Shown here piece by piece: positions 13,082 to 26,800 of a stretch of DNA of 64,000 nucleotides. Where the stretch lies: NCBI RefSeq assembly GCF_050948175.1, contig NW_027490116.1, positions 434,001 through 498,000 of the forward strand, given 5' to 3'. The translations under genes and the position numbers were made by a program. Source of the stretch: Xylocopa sonorina (Eukaryota; Arthropoda; Insecta; Hymenoptera; Apidae). The notes under the pieces were generated by a model. That model searched no databases and was not told where the DNA came from. It saw nothing but the letters and a program-made list of their open reading frames with translations. The number at the start of each line of letters is the position of its first letter. Within the stretch, counting starts at the first letter, position 1.

Positions 13082-16000
13082 TTGAAGTGTAGACGAGGAA
13101 TACATAACACTTCGCAAATCATATTATATCTTACCATGAAACATAGAAATGAGATGCGATATCGCGTTTTAAGAAGCATTAGAACTGTATTGCTACGATA
13201 CCTAGATATCTGCAGACGCTATTTCCTAGCAAGGAAATGTCGCATTTACATTCATTTGAAGTGTAGACGAGGAATACATAACACTTCGCAAATCATATAA
13301 TATCTTGCCATGAAACATAGAAATGAGATGCGATATCGCGATTTAAGAATCATAAGAACTATATTGCTACGATACGTAGACATCTGCATACGCTATATCC
13401 TTGCAAGGAAGTGTCGCATTTACATTCATTTGAAGTGCAGACGAGGAATACATAACACTTCGCAAATCATATTATATCTTTCCATGAAACATGGGAATGA
13501 GATGCGATATCGCGTTCTAAGAATCATAAGGACCCTATTGCTACGATACGTAGACATCTGCAAACGCTATTTCCCTGCAAGGAAGTGTCGCATTTACATT
13601 CATTTGAAGTGTAGACGAGGAATACATGACACTTCGCAAATCATATTATATCTTACCATGAAACATAGAAATGAGATGCGATATCGCGTTTTAAGAAGCA
13701 TTAGAACTCTATTGCTACGATACCTAGACATCTGCAAACGCTATTTCCTTGGAAGGAAGTGTCGCATTTACATTCATTTGAAGTGTAGACGAGGAATACA
13801 TGACACTTCGCAAATCATATTATATCTTACCATGAAACATAGAAATGAGATGCGATATCGCGTTTTAGGAAGCATTAGAACACTATTGCTACGATAGGTA
13901 GACATTTGCAAACGCTATTTCCTTGCAAGGAAGTGTCGCATTTACATTCATTTGAAGTGTAGACGAGGAATACATAACACTTCGCAAATCATATTATATC
14001 TTACCATGAAGCATAGAAATGAGATGCGATATCGCGTTTTAAGAAGCATTAGAACTGTATTGCTACGATACCTAGATATCTGCAGACGCTATTTCCTAGC
14101 AAGGAAATGTCGCATTTACATTCATTTGAAGTGTAGACGAGGAATACATAACACTTCGCAAATCATATTATATCTTACCATGAAACATAGAAATGAGATG
14201 CGATATCGCGTTTTAAGAAGCATTAGAACTCTATTGCTACGATACCTAGACATCTGCAGACGCTATTTCCTAGCAAGGAAGTGTCGCATTTACATTCATT
14301 TGAAGTGTAGACGAGGAATACATAACACTTCGCAAATCATATTATATCTTACCATGAAACATAGAAATGAGATGCGATATCGCGTTTTAAGAAGCATTAG
14401 AACTCTATTGCTACGATACCTAGACATCTGCGGACGCTATTTCCTAGCAAGGAAGTGTCGCATTTACATTCATTTGAAGTGTAGACGAGGAATACATAAC
14501 ACTTCGCAAATCATATTACATCTTACCATGAAACATAGAAATGAGATGCGATATCGCGTCTTAAGAAGCATTAGAACTGTATTGCTACGATACCTAGACA
14601 TCTGCAAACGCTATTTCCTTGCAAGGAAGTGTCGCATTTACTTTCATTTGAAGTCTAGACGAGGAATACACACCACTTCGCAAATCATATTATATCATAC
14701 CATGAAAAATAGAAATAAGATCCGATATCCCGTTTTAAGAATCATAAGCACTCTATTGCTACGATACGTAGACATCTGCAAACGCTATTTCCTTGCAGGG
14801 AAGTGTCGCATTTACATTCATTTGAAGTGTAGACGAGGAATACATGACACTTCGCAAATCATATTATATCTTACCATGAATCATAGAAGTGAGATGCGAT
14901 ATCGCGTTTTAAGAAGCATCAGAAATCCAATGCTACGATACGTAGACATCAGCAAACGCGATTTCTTTGCAAGAAAGTGTCGCATTTACATTCATTTGAA
15001 GTGTAGACGAGGAATACATAACTCTTCGCAAATCATATTATATCTTACCATGAAACACAGAAATGAGATGCGATAACGCGTTTTAAGAATCATAAGAACT
15101 CTATTGCTACGATACCTAGACATCTGCAAACGCTATTTCCTAGCAAGGAAGTGTCGCATTTACATTCATTTGAAGTGTAGACGAGGAATACATAACACTT
15201 CGCAAATCATATTATATCTTACCATGAAACATAGAAATGAGATGCGATATCGCGATTTAAGAAGCATTAGAACCCTATTGCTACGATACCCAGACATCTG
15301 CAGACGCTATTTCCTAGCAAGGAAGTGTCGCGTTTACATTCATTTGAAGTGTAGACGAGGAATACATGACACATCGCAAATCATATAATATCTTGCCATG
15401 AAACATAGAAATGAGATGCGATATCGCGATTTAAGAATCATAAGAACTATATTGCTACGATGCGTAGACATCTGCATACGCTATATCCTTGCAAGGAAGT
15501 GTCGCATTTACATTCATTTGAAGTGCAGACGAGGAATGCAAAACACTTCGCAAAGAATATTATATCTTATCATGAAACATAGATAAGAGATGCAATATCT
15601 CTTTTTAAGAAGCATTTGAACTCTATTGCTTCGATACGTAGACATCTGCAAACGCTATTTCCTAGCAAGGAAGTGTCGCATTTACATTCATTTGAAGTGT
15701 AGACGAGGAATACATAACACTTCGCCAATCATATTATATCTTACCATGAAACATAGAAATGAGATGCGATATCGCGTTTTAAAAAGCATTAGAACACCAT
15801 TGCTACGATATGTAGACATTTGCAAACGCTATTTCCTTGCAAGGAAGTGTCGCATTTACATTCATTTGAAGTGTAGACGAGGAATACATAACACTTCGCA
15901 AATCATATTATATCTTACCATGAAACATAGAAATGAGATGCGATATCGCCTTTTAAGAAGCATTAGAGCTCTATTGCTACGATACGTAGACATCTGCAAA

Positions 16001-17083
16001 CGCTATTTCCTTGAAAGGAAGTGTCGCATTTACATACATTTGAAACGTAGACGAGGAATGCATAACACTTCGCAATGAATATTATATCTTATCAAGAAAC
16101 ATAGATATGAGATGCAATATCTCGTTTTAAGAAGCATTTGAACTCTATTGCTTCGATACGTAGACATCTGCAAACGCTATTTCCTTGCAAGGTAGTGTCG
16201 CATTTACATTCATTTGAATCGTAGACGAGGAATGCATAACACTTCGCAAAGAATATAATATCTTATCATGAGACATAGGTAAGAGATGCAATATCTCGTT
16301 TTAAGAAGCATTTGAACTCTATTGCTTCGATACGTAGACATCTGCAAACGCTATTTCCTAGCAACGAAGTGTCGCATTTACATTCATTTGAAGTGTAGAC
16401 GAGGACTACATAACACTTCGCAAATCATATTATATCTTACCATGAAACATAGAAATGAGATGCGATATCGCGTTTTAAGAGCCATTAGAACTCTATTGCT
16501 ACGACACCTATAAATCTGCAGACGCTATTTCCTAGCAAGGTAGTGTCGCATTTACATTCATTTGAAGTGTAGACGAGGAATACATAACACTTCGCAAATC
16601 ATATTATATCTTACCATGAAACATAGAAATGAGTTCCGATATCGCGTTTTAAGAATCATAAGAACTCTATTGCTACGATACGTAGACATCTGCAAACGCT
16701 ATTTCCTTGCAAGGAAGTGTCGCATTTACATTCATTTGAAGCGTGGACGGGGAATACATGACACTTCGCAAATCATATTATATCTTACCATGAAACATAG
16801 AAATGAGATGCGCTATCGCGTTTCAAGAAGCATCAGAAATCCATTGCTACGATGAGTAGACATCTGCAAACGCTATTTCCGTGCAGGGAAGTGTCGCATT
16901 TACATTCATTTGAAGTGTAGACGAGGAATACATTACACTTCGCAAATCATATTATATCTTACCATGAATCATAGAAGTGAGATGCGATATCGCGTTTTAA
17001 GAAGCATCAGAAATCCATTGCTACGATACGTAGACATCAGCAAACGCTATTTCCTTGCAAGAAAGTGTCGCATATACATTCAT
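13082..17083 (+). repeat. 23-monomer HOR unit, copy a (4,002 bp)
   Basis: First of three tandem copies of a 23-monomer unit. Distinctive members, in order: the CATACGCTATATCC marker (start 13310), an AAACATGGGAATGAG monomer, two CATGACACTTCG monomers with a TTAGGAAGC stop-bearing end, CCTAGACATCTGCAGACG and CTGCGGACG monomers, a CATTTACTTTCATTTG monomer, AACGCGATTTCTTTGC, a second CATACGCTATATCC marker (15398), stop-bearing CATTTGAAC monomers, and a GGACGGGGAATAC monomer. The left boundary is approximate. Confidence 0.85.
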
Positions 17084-19867
17084 TTGAAGTGTAGACGAGG
17101 AATACATAACACTTCGCAAATCATATTATATCTTACCATGAAACATAGAAATGAGATGCGATATCGCGTTTTAAGAAGCATTAGAACTGTATTGCTACGA
17201 TACCTAGATATCTGCAGACGCTATTTCCTAGCAAGGAAATGTCGCATTTACATTCATTTGAAGTGTAGACGAGGAATACATAACACTTCGCAAATCATAT
17301 AATATCTTGCCATGAAACATAGAAATGAGATGCGATATCGCGATTTAAGAATCATAAGAACTATATTGCTACGATACGTAGACATCTGCATACGCTATAT
17401 CCTTGCAAGGAAGTGTCGCATTTACATTCATTTGAAGTGCAGACGAGGAATACATAACACTTCGCAAATCATATTATATCTTTCCATGAAACATGGGAAT
17501 GAGATGCGATATCGCGTTCTAAGAATCATAAGGACCCTATTGCTACGATACGTAGACATCTGCAAACGCTATTTCCCTGCAAGGAAGTGTCGCATTTACA
17601 TTCATTTGAAGTGTAGACGAGGAATACATGACACTTCGCAAATCATATTATATCTTACCATGAAACATAGAAATGAGATGCGATATCGCGTTTTAAGAAG
17701 CATTAGAACTCTATTGCTACGATACCTAGACATCTGCAAACGCTATTTCCTTGGAAGGAAGTGTCGCATTTACATTCATTTGAAGTGTAGACGAGGAATA
17801 CATGACACTTCGCAAATCATATTATATCTTACCATGAAACATAGAAATGAGATGCGATATCGCGTTTTAGGAAGCATTAGAACACTATTGCTACGATAGG
17901 TAGACATTTGCAAACGCTATTTCCTTGCAAGGAAGTGTCGCATTTACATTCATTTGAAGTGTAGACGAGGAATACATAACACTTCGCAAATCATATTATA
18001 TCTTACCATGAAGCATAGAAATGAGATGCGATATCGCGTTTTAAGAAGCATTAGAACTGTATTGCTACGATACCTAGATATCTGCAGACGCTATTTCCTA
18101 GCAAGGAAATGTCGCATTTACATTCATTTGAAGTGTAGACGAGGAATACATAACACTTCGCAAATCATATTATATCTTACCATGAAACATAGAAATGAGA
18201 TGCGATATCGCGTTTTAAGAAGCATTAGAACTCTATTGCTACGATACCTAGACATCTGCAGACGCTATTTCCTAGCAAGGAAGTGTCGCATTTACATTCA
18301 TTTGAAGTGTAGACGAGGAATACATAACACTTCGCAAATCATATTATATCTTACCATGAAACATAGAAATGAGATGCGATATCGCGTTTTAAGAAGCATT
18401 AGAACTCTATTGCTACGATACCTAGACATCTGCGGACGCTATTTCCTAGCAAGGAAGTGTCGCATTTACATTCATTTGAAGTGTAGACGAGGAATACATA
18501 ACACTTCGCAAATCATATTACATCTTACCATGAAACATAGAAATGAGATGCGATATCGCGTCTTAAGAAGCATTAGAACTGTATTGCTACGATACCTAGA
18601 CATCTGCAAACGCTATTACCTTGCAAGGAAGTGTCGCATTTACTTTCATTTGAAGTCTAGACGAGGAATACACACCACTTCGCAAATCATATAATATCTT
18701 GCCATGAAACATAGAAATGAGATGCGATATCGCGATTTAAGAATCATAAGCACTCTATTGCTACGATACGTAGACATCTGCAAACGCTATTTCCTTGCAG
18801 GGAAGTGTCGCATTTACATTCATTTGAAGTGTAGACGAGGAATACATGACACTTCGCAAATCATATTATATCTTACCATGAATCATAGAAGTGAGATGCG
18901 ATATCGCGTTTTAAGAAGCATCAGAAATCCAATGCTACGATACGTAGACATCAGCAAACGCGATTTCTTTGCAAGAAAGTGTCGCATTTACATTCATTTG
19001 AAGTGTAGACGAGGAATACATAACTCTTCGCAAATCATATTATATCTTACCATGAAACACAGAAATGAGATGCGATAACGCGTTTTAAGAATCATAAGAA
19101 CTCTATTGCTACGATACCTAGACATCTGCAAACGCTATTTCCTAGCAAGGAAGTGTCGCATTTACATTCATTTGAAGTGTAGACGAGGAATACATAACAC
19201 TTCGCAAATCATATTATATCTTACCATGAAACATAGAAATGAGATGCGATATCGCGATTTAAGAAGCATTAGAACCCTATTGCTACGATACCCAGACATC
19301 TGCAGACGCTATTTCCTAGCAAGGAAGTGTCGCGTTTACATTCATTTGAAGTGTAGACGAGGAATTCATGACACATCGCAAATCATATAATATCTTGCCA
19401 TGAAACATAGAAATGAGATGCGATATCGCGTTTTAAGAATCATAAGAACTCTATTGCTACGATACGTAGACATCTGCAAACGCTATTTCCTTGCAAGGAA
19501 GTGTCGCATTTACATTCATTTGAAGCGTGGACGGGGAATACATGACACTTCGCAAATCATATTATATCTTACCATGAAACATAGAAATGAGATGCGCTAT
19601 CGCGTTTCAAGAAGCATCAGAAATCCATTGCTACGATGAGTAGACATCTGCAAACGCTATTTCCGTGCAGGGAAGTGTCGCATTTACATTCATTTGAAGT
19701 GTAGACGAGGAATACATTACACTTCGCAAATCATATTATATCTTACCATGAATCATAGAAGTGAGATGCGATATCGCGTTTTAAGAAGCATCAGAAATCC
19801 ATTGCTACGATACGTAGACATCAGCAAACGCTATTTCCTTGCAAGAAAGTGTCGCATATACATTCAT
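17084..19867 (+). repeat. 23-monomer HOR unit, copy b, contracted to 16 monomers
   Basis: This copy follows copy a at an offset of 4,002 bp as far as about 19425. It then jumps to the part of the unit that in copy a lies seven monomers further on (near 16643). Its length is 2,784 bp, exactly seven monomers (1,218 bp) shorter than copies a and c. The skipped part contains the second CATACGCTATATCC marker and the stop-bearing monomers. Copy b also contains a short patch at 18693-18735 that does not match copies a and c. Confidence 0.85.
18693..18735 (+). other. 43-bp patch consistent with gene conversion
   Basis: Within copy b this stretch differs from the aligned positions of copy a (14691-14733) at eight sites, while the flanks match. 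The patch reads ATAATATCTTGCCATG then GCGATATCGCGATTTAAG, which equals the sequence leading into the CATACGCTATATCC marker monomers (for example at 8077-8120). The return to the copy-a type is marked by AAGAATCATAAGCACTC. A double crossover within 43 bp is unlikely, so conversion from a marker monomer is the simplest reading. Confidence 0.75.
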
Positions 19868-22800
19868 TTGAAGTGTAGACGAGGAATACATAACACTTCG
19901 CAAATCATATTATATCTTACCATGAAACATAGAAATGAGATGCGATATCGCGTTTTAAGAAGCATTAGAACTGTATTGCTACGATACCTAGATATCTGCA
20001 GACGCTATTTCCTAGCAAAGAAATGTCGCATTTACATTCATTTGAAGTGTAGACGAGGAATACATAAAACTTCGCAAATCATATAATATCTTGCCATGAA
20101 ACATAGAAATGAGATGCGATATCGCGATTTAAGAATCATAAGAACTATATTGCTACGATACGTAGACATCTGCATACGCTATATCCTTGCAAGGAAGTGT
20201 CGCATTTACATTCATTTGAAGTGCAGACGAGGAATACATAACACTTCGCAAATCATATTATATCTTTCCATGAAACATGGGAATGAGATGCGATATCGCG
20301 TTCTAAGAATCATAAGGACCCTATTGCTACGATACGTAGACATCTGCAAACGCTATTTCCCTGCAAGGAAGTGTCGCATTTACATTCATTTGAAGTGTAG
20401 ACGAGGAATACATGACACTTCGCAAATCATATTATATCTTACCATGAAACATAGAAATGAGATGCGATATCGCGTTTTAAGAAGCATTAGAACTCTATTG
20501 CTACGATACCTAGACATCTGCAAACGCTATTTCCTTGGAAGGAAGTGTCGCATTTACATTCATTTGAAGTGTAGACGAGGAATACATGACACTTCGCAAA
20601 TCATATTATATCTTACCATGAAACATAGAAATGAGATGCGATATCGCGTTTTAGGAAGCATTAGAACACTATTGCTACGATAGGTAGACATTTGCAAACG
20701 CTATTTCCTTGCAAGGAAGTGTCGCATTTACATTCATTTGAAGTGTAGACGAGGAATACATAACACTTCGCAAATCATATTATATCTTACCATGAAGCAT
20801 AGAAATGAGATGCGATATCGCGTTTTAAGAAGCATTAGAACTGTATTGCTACGATACCTAGATATCTGCAGACGCTATTTCCTAGCAAGGAAATGTCGCA
20901 TTTACATTCATTTGAAGTGTAGACGAGGAATACATAACACTTCGCAAATCATATTATATCTTACCATGAAACATAGAAATGAGATGCGATATCGCGTTTT
21001 AAGAAGCATTAGAACTCTATTGCTACGATACCTAGACATCTGCAGACGCTATTTCCTAGCAAGGAAGTGTCGCATTTACATTCATTTGAAGTGTAGACGA
21101 GGAATACATAACACTTCGCAAATCATATTATATCTTACCATGAAACATAGAAATGAGATGCGATATCGCGTTTTAAGAAGCATTAGAACTCTATTGCTAC
21201 GATACCTAGACATCTGCGGACGCTATTTCCTAGCAAGGAAGTGTCGCATTTACATTCATTTGAAGTGTAGACGAGGAATACATAACACTTCGCAAATCAT
21301 ATTACATCTTACCATGAAACATAGAAATGAGATGCGATATCGCGTCTTAAGAAGCATTAGAACTGTATTGCTACGATACCTAGACATCTGCAAACGCTAT
21401 TACCTTGCAAGGAAGTGTCGCATTTACTTTCATTTGAAGTCTAGACGAGGAATACACACCACTTCGCAAATCATATTATATCATACCATGAAAAATAGAA
21501 ATAAGATCCGATATCCCGTTTTAAGAATCATAAGCACTCTATTGCTACGATACGTAGACATCTGCAAACGCTATTTCCTTGCAGGGAAGTGTCGCATTTA
21601 CATTCATTTGAAGTGTAGACGAGGAATACATGACACTTCGCAAATCATATTATATCTTACCATGAATCATAGAAGTGAGATGCGATATCGCGTTTTAAGA
21701 AGCATCAGAAATCCAATGCTACGATACGTAGACATCAGCAAACGCGATTTCTTTGCAAGAAAGTGTCGCATTTACATTCATTTGAAGTGTAGACGAGGAA
21801 TACATAACTCTTCGCAAATCATATTATATCTTACCATGAAACACAGAAATGAGATGCGATAACGCGTTTTAAGAATCATAAGAACTCTATTGCTACGATA
21901 CCTAGACATCTGCAAACGCTATTTCCTAGCAAGGAAGTGTCGCATTTACATTCATTTGAAGTGTAGACGAGGAATACATAACACTTCGCAAATCATATTA
22001 TATCTTACCATGAAACATAGAAATGAGATGCGATATCGCGATTTAAGAAGCATTAGAACCCTATTGCTACGATACCCAGACATCTGCAGACGCTATTTCC
22101 TAGCAAGGAAGTGTCGCGTTTACATTCATTTGAAGTGTAGACGAGGAATACATGACACATCGCAAATCATATAATATCTTGCCATGAAACATAGAAATGA
22201 GATGCGATATCGCGATTTAAGAATCATAAGAACTATATTGCTACGATGCGTAGACATCTGCATACGCTATATCCTTGCAAGGAAGTGTCGCATTTACATT
22301 CATTTGAAGTGCAGACGAGGAATGCAAAACACTTCGCAAAGAATATTATATCTTATCATGAAACATAGATAAGAGATGCAATATCTCTTTTTAAGAAGCA
22401 TTTGAACTCTATTGCTTCGATACGTAGACATCTGCAAACGCTATTTCCTAGCAAGGAAGTGTCGCATTTACATTCATTTGAAGTGTAGACGAGGAATACA
22501 TAACACTTCGCCAATCATATTATATCTTACCATGAAACATAGAAATGAGATGCGATATCGCGTTTTAAAAAGCATTAGAACACCATTGCTACGATATGTA
22601 GACATTTGCAAACGCTATTTCCTTGCAAGGAAGTGTCGCATTTACATTCATTTGAAGTGTAGACGAGGAATACATAACACTTCGCAAATCATATTATATC
22701 TTACCATGAAACATAGAAATGAGATGCGATATCGCCTTTTAAGAAGCATTAGAGCTCTATTGCTACGATACGTAGACATCTGCAAACGCTATTTCCTTGA

Positions 22801-23869
22801 AAGGAAGTGTCGCATTTACATACATTTGAAACGTAGACGAGGAATGCATAACACTTCGCAATGAATATTATATCTTATCAAGAAACATAGATATGAGATG
22901 CAATATCTCGTTTTAAGAAGCATTTGAACTCTATTGCTTCGATACGTAGACATCTGCAAACGCTATTTCCTTGCAAGGTAGTGTCGCATTTACATTCATT
23001 TGAATCGTAGACGAGGAATGCATAACACTTCGCAAAGAATATAATATCTTATCATGAGACATAGGTAAGAGATGCAATATCTCGTTTTAAGAAGCATTTG
23101 AACTCTATTGCTTCGATACGTAGACATCTGCAAGCGCTATTTCCTAGCAACGAAGTGTCGCATTTACATTCATTTGAAGTGTAGACGAGGACTACATAAC
23201 ACTTCGCAAATCATATTATATCTTACCATGAAACATAGAAATGAGATGCGATATCGCGTTTTAAGAGCCATTAGAACTCTATTGCTACGACACCTATAAA
23301 TCTGCAGACGCTATTTCCTAGCAAGGTAGTGTCGCATTTACATTCATTTGAAGTGTAGACGAGGAATACATAACACTTCGCAAATCATATTATATCTTAC
23401 CATGAAACATAGAAATGAGTTCCGATATCGCGTTTTAAGAATCATAAGAACTCTATTGCTACGATACGTAGACATCTGCAAACGCTATTTCCTTGCAAGG
23501 AAGTGTCGCATTTACATTCATTTGAAGCGTGGACGGGGAATACATGACACTTCGCAAATCATATTATATCTTACCATGAAACATAGAAATGAGATGCGCT
23601 ATCGCGTTTCAAGAAGCATCAGAAATCCATTGCTACGATGAGTAGACATCTGCAAACGCTATTTCCGTGCAGGGAAGTGTCGCATTTACATTCATTTGAA
23701 GTGTAGACGAGGAATACATTACACTTCGCAAATCATATTATATCTTACCATGAATCATAGAAGTGAGATGCGATATCGCGTTTTAAGAAGCATCAGAAAT
23801 CCATTGCTACGATACGTAGACATCAGCAAACGCTATTTCCTTGCAAGAAAGTGTCGCATATACATTCAT
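19868..23869 (+). repeat. 23-monomer HOR unit, copy c (4,002 bp)
   Basis: Full-length third copy, aligning with copy a at an offset of 6,786 bp (39 monomers) and continuing to about 23940. It shares CGCTATTACCTTGCAAGG (21397) with copy b, where copy a has CGCTATTTCC, suggesting b and c separated most recently. It keeps the seven monomers that b lacks. The variant GTCGCATATACATTC recurs at the right end of all three copies (17070, 19854, 23838). Confidence 0.86.
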
Positions 23870-26800
23870 TTGAAGTGTAGACGAGGAATACATAACACTT
23901 CGCAAATCATATTATATCTTACCATGAAACATAGAAATGAGATGCTATAACGCGTTTTAAGGATCATAAGAACACTATTGCTACGATACCTAGACATCTT
24001 GAAACGCTATTTCCTAGAAAGGAAGTGTCGCATTTACATTCATTTGAAGTGTAGACGAGGAATACATGACACTTCGCAAATCATATTATATCTTACCATG
24101 AATCATAGAAGTGAGATGCGATATCGCGTTTTAAGAAGCATCAGAAATCCAATGCTACGATACGTAGACATCAGCAAACGCGATTTCCTTGCAAGAAAGT
24201 GTCGCATTTACATTCATTTGAAGTGTAGACGAGGAATACATAACACTTCGCAAATCATATTATATCTTACCATGAAACATAGAAATGAGATGCGATAACG
24301 CGTTTTAAGAATCATAAGAACTCTATTGCTACGATACCTAGACATCTGCAAACGCTATTTCCTAGCAAGGAAGTGTCGCATTTACATTCATTTGAAGTGT
24401 AGACGAGGAATACATAACACTTCGCAAATCATATTATATCTTACCATGAAACATAGAAATGAGATGCGATATCGCGATTTAAGAAGCATTAGAACTCTAT
24501 TGCTACGATACCCAGACATCTGCAGACGCTATTTCCTAGCAAGGAAGTGTCGCATTTACATCCATTTGAAGTGTAGACGAGGAATACATGACACTTCGCA
24601 AATCATATAATATCTTGCCATGAAACATAGAAATGAGATGCGATATCGCGATTTAAGAATCATAAGAACTATATTGCTACGATACGTAGACATCTGCATA
24701 CGCTATATCCTTGCAAGGAAGTGTCGCATTTACATTCATTTGAAGTGCAGACGAGGAATGCAAAACACTTCGCAAAGAATATTATATCTTATCATGAAAC
24801 ATAGATAAGAGATGCAATATCTCTTTTTAAGAAGCATTTGAACTCTATTGCTTCGATACGTAGACATCTGCAAACGCTATTTCCTAGCAAGGAAGTGTCG
24901 CATTTACATTCATTTGAAGTGTAGACGAGGAATACATAACACTTCGCCAATCATATTATATCTTACCATGAAACATAGAAATGAGATGCGATATCGCGTT
25001 TTAAGAAGCATTAGAACACCATTGCTACGATATGTAGACATTTGCAAACGCTATTTCCTTGCAAGGAAGTGTCGCATTTACATTCATTTGAAGTGTAGAC
25101 GAGGAATACATAACACTTCGCAAATCATATTATATCTTACCATGAAACATAGAAATGAGATGCGATATCGCCTTTTAAGAAGCATTAGAGCTCTATTGCT
25201 ACGATACGTAGACATCTGCAAACGCTATTTCCTAGCAACGAAGTGTCGCATTTACATTCATTTGAAGTGTAGACGAGGACTACATAACACTTCGCAAATC
25301 ATATTATATCTTACCATGAAACATAGAAATGAGATGCGATATCGCGTTTTAAGTGCCATTAGAACTCTATTGCTACGACACCTATAAATCTGCAGACGCT
25401 ATTTCCTAGCAAGGTAGTGTCGCATTTACATTCATTTGAAGTGTAGACGAGGAATACATAACACTTCGCAAATCATATTATATCTTACCATGAAACATAG
25501 AAATGTGTTCCGATATCGCGTTTTAAGAATCATAAGAACTCTATTGCTACGATACGTAGACATCTGCAAACGCTATTTCCTTGCAAGGAAGTGTCGCATT
25601 TACATTCATTTGAAGCGTGGACGGGGAATACATGACACTTCGCAAATCATATTATATCTTACCATGAAACATAGAAATGAGATGCGCTATCGCGTTTCAA
25701 GAAGCATCAGAAATCCATTGCTACGATGAGTAGACATCTGCAAACGCTATTTCCATGCAGGGAAGTGTCGCATTTACATTCATTAGAAGTGTAGAGGAGG
25801 AATACATGACACTTCGCAAATCATATTATATCTTACCATGAATCATAGAAGTGAGATGCGATATCGCGTTTTAAGAAGCATCAGAAATCCATTGCTACGA
25901 TACGTAGACATCAGCAAACGCTATTTCCTTGCAAGAAAGTGTCGCATTTACATTCATTTGAAGTGTAGACGGGGAATACATAACACTTCGCAAATCATAT
26001 TATATCTTACCATGAAACATAGAAATGAGATGCTATAACGCGTTTTAAGGATCATAAGAACACTATTGCTACGATACCTAGACATCTTGAAACGCTATTT
26101 CCTAGCAAGGAAGTGTCGCATTTACATTCATTTGAAGTGTATACGAGGAATACATAACACTTCGCAAATCATATTATATCTTACCATGAAACATAGAAAT
26201 GAGTTCCGATATCGCGTTTTAAGAATCATAAGAACTCTATTGCTACGATACGTAGACATCTGCAAACGCTATTTCCTTGCAAGGAAGTGTCGCATTTACA
26301 TTCATTTGAAGCGTGGACGAGGAATACATGACACTTCGCAAATCATATTATATCTTACCATGAAACATAGAAATGAGATGCGTTATCGCGATTTAAGAAG
26401 CATCAGAAATCCATTGCTACGATGAGTAGACATCTGCAAACGCTATTTCCATGCAGGGAAGTGTCGCATTTACATCCATTTGAAGTGTAGACGAGGAATA
26501 CATGACACTTCGCAAATCATATAATATCTTGCCATGAAACATAGAAATGAGATGCGATATCGCGATTTAAGAATCATAAGAACTATATTGCTACGATACG
26601 TAGACATCTGCATACGCTATATCCTTGCAAGGAAGTGTCGCATTTACATTCATTTGAAGTGCAGACGAGGAATGCAAAACACTTCGCAAAGAATATTATA
26701 TCTTATCATGAAACATAGATAAGAGATGCAATATCTCTTTTTAAGAAGCATTTGAACTCTATTGCTTCGATACGTAGACATCTGCAAACGCTATTTCCTA

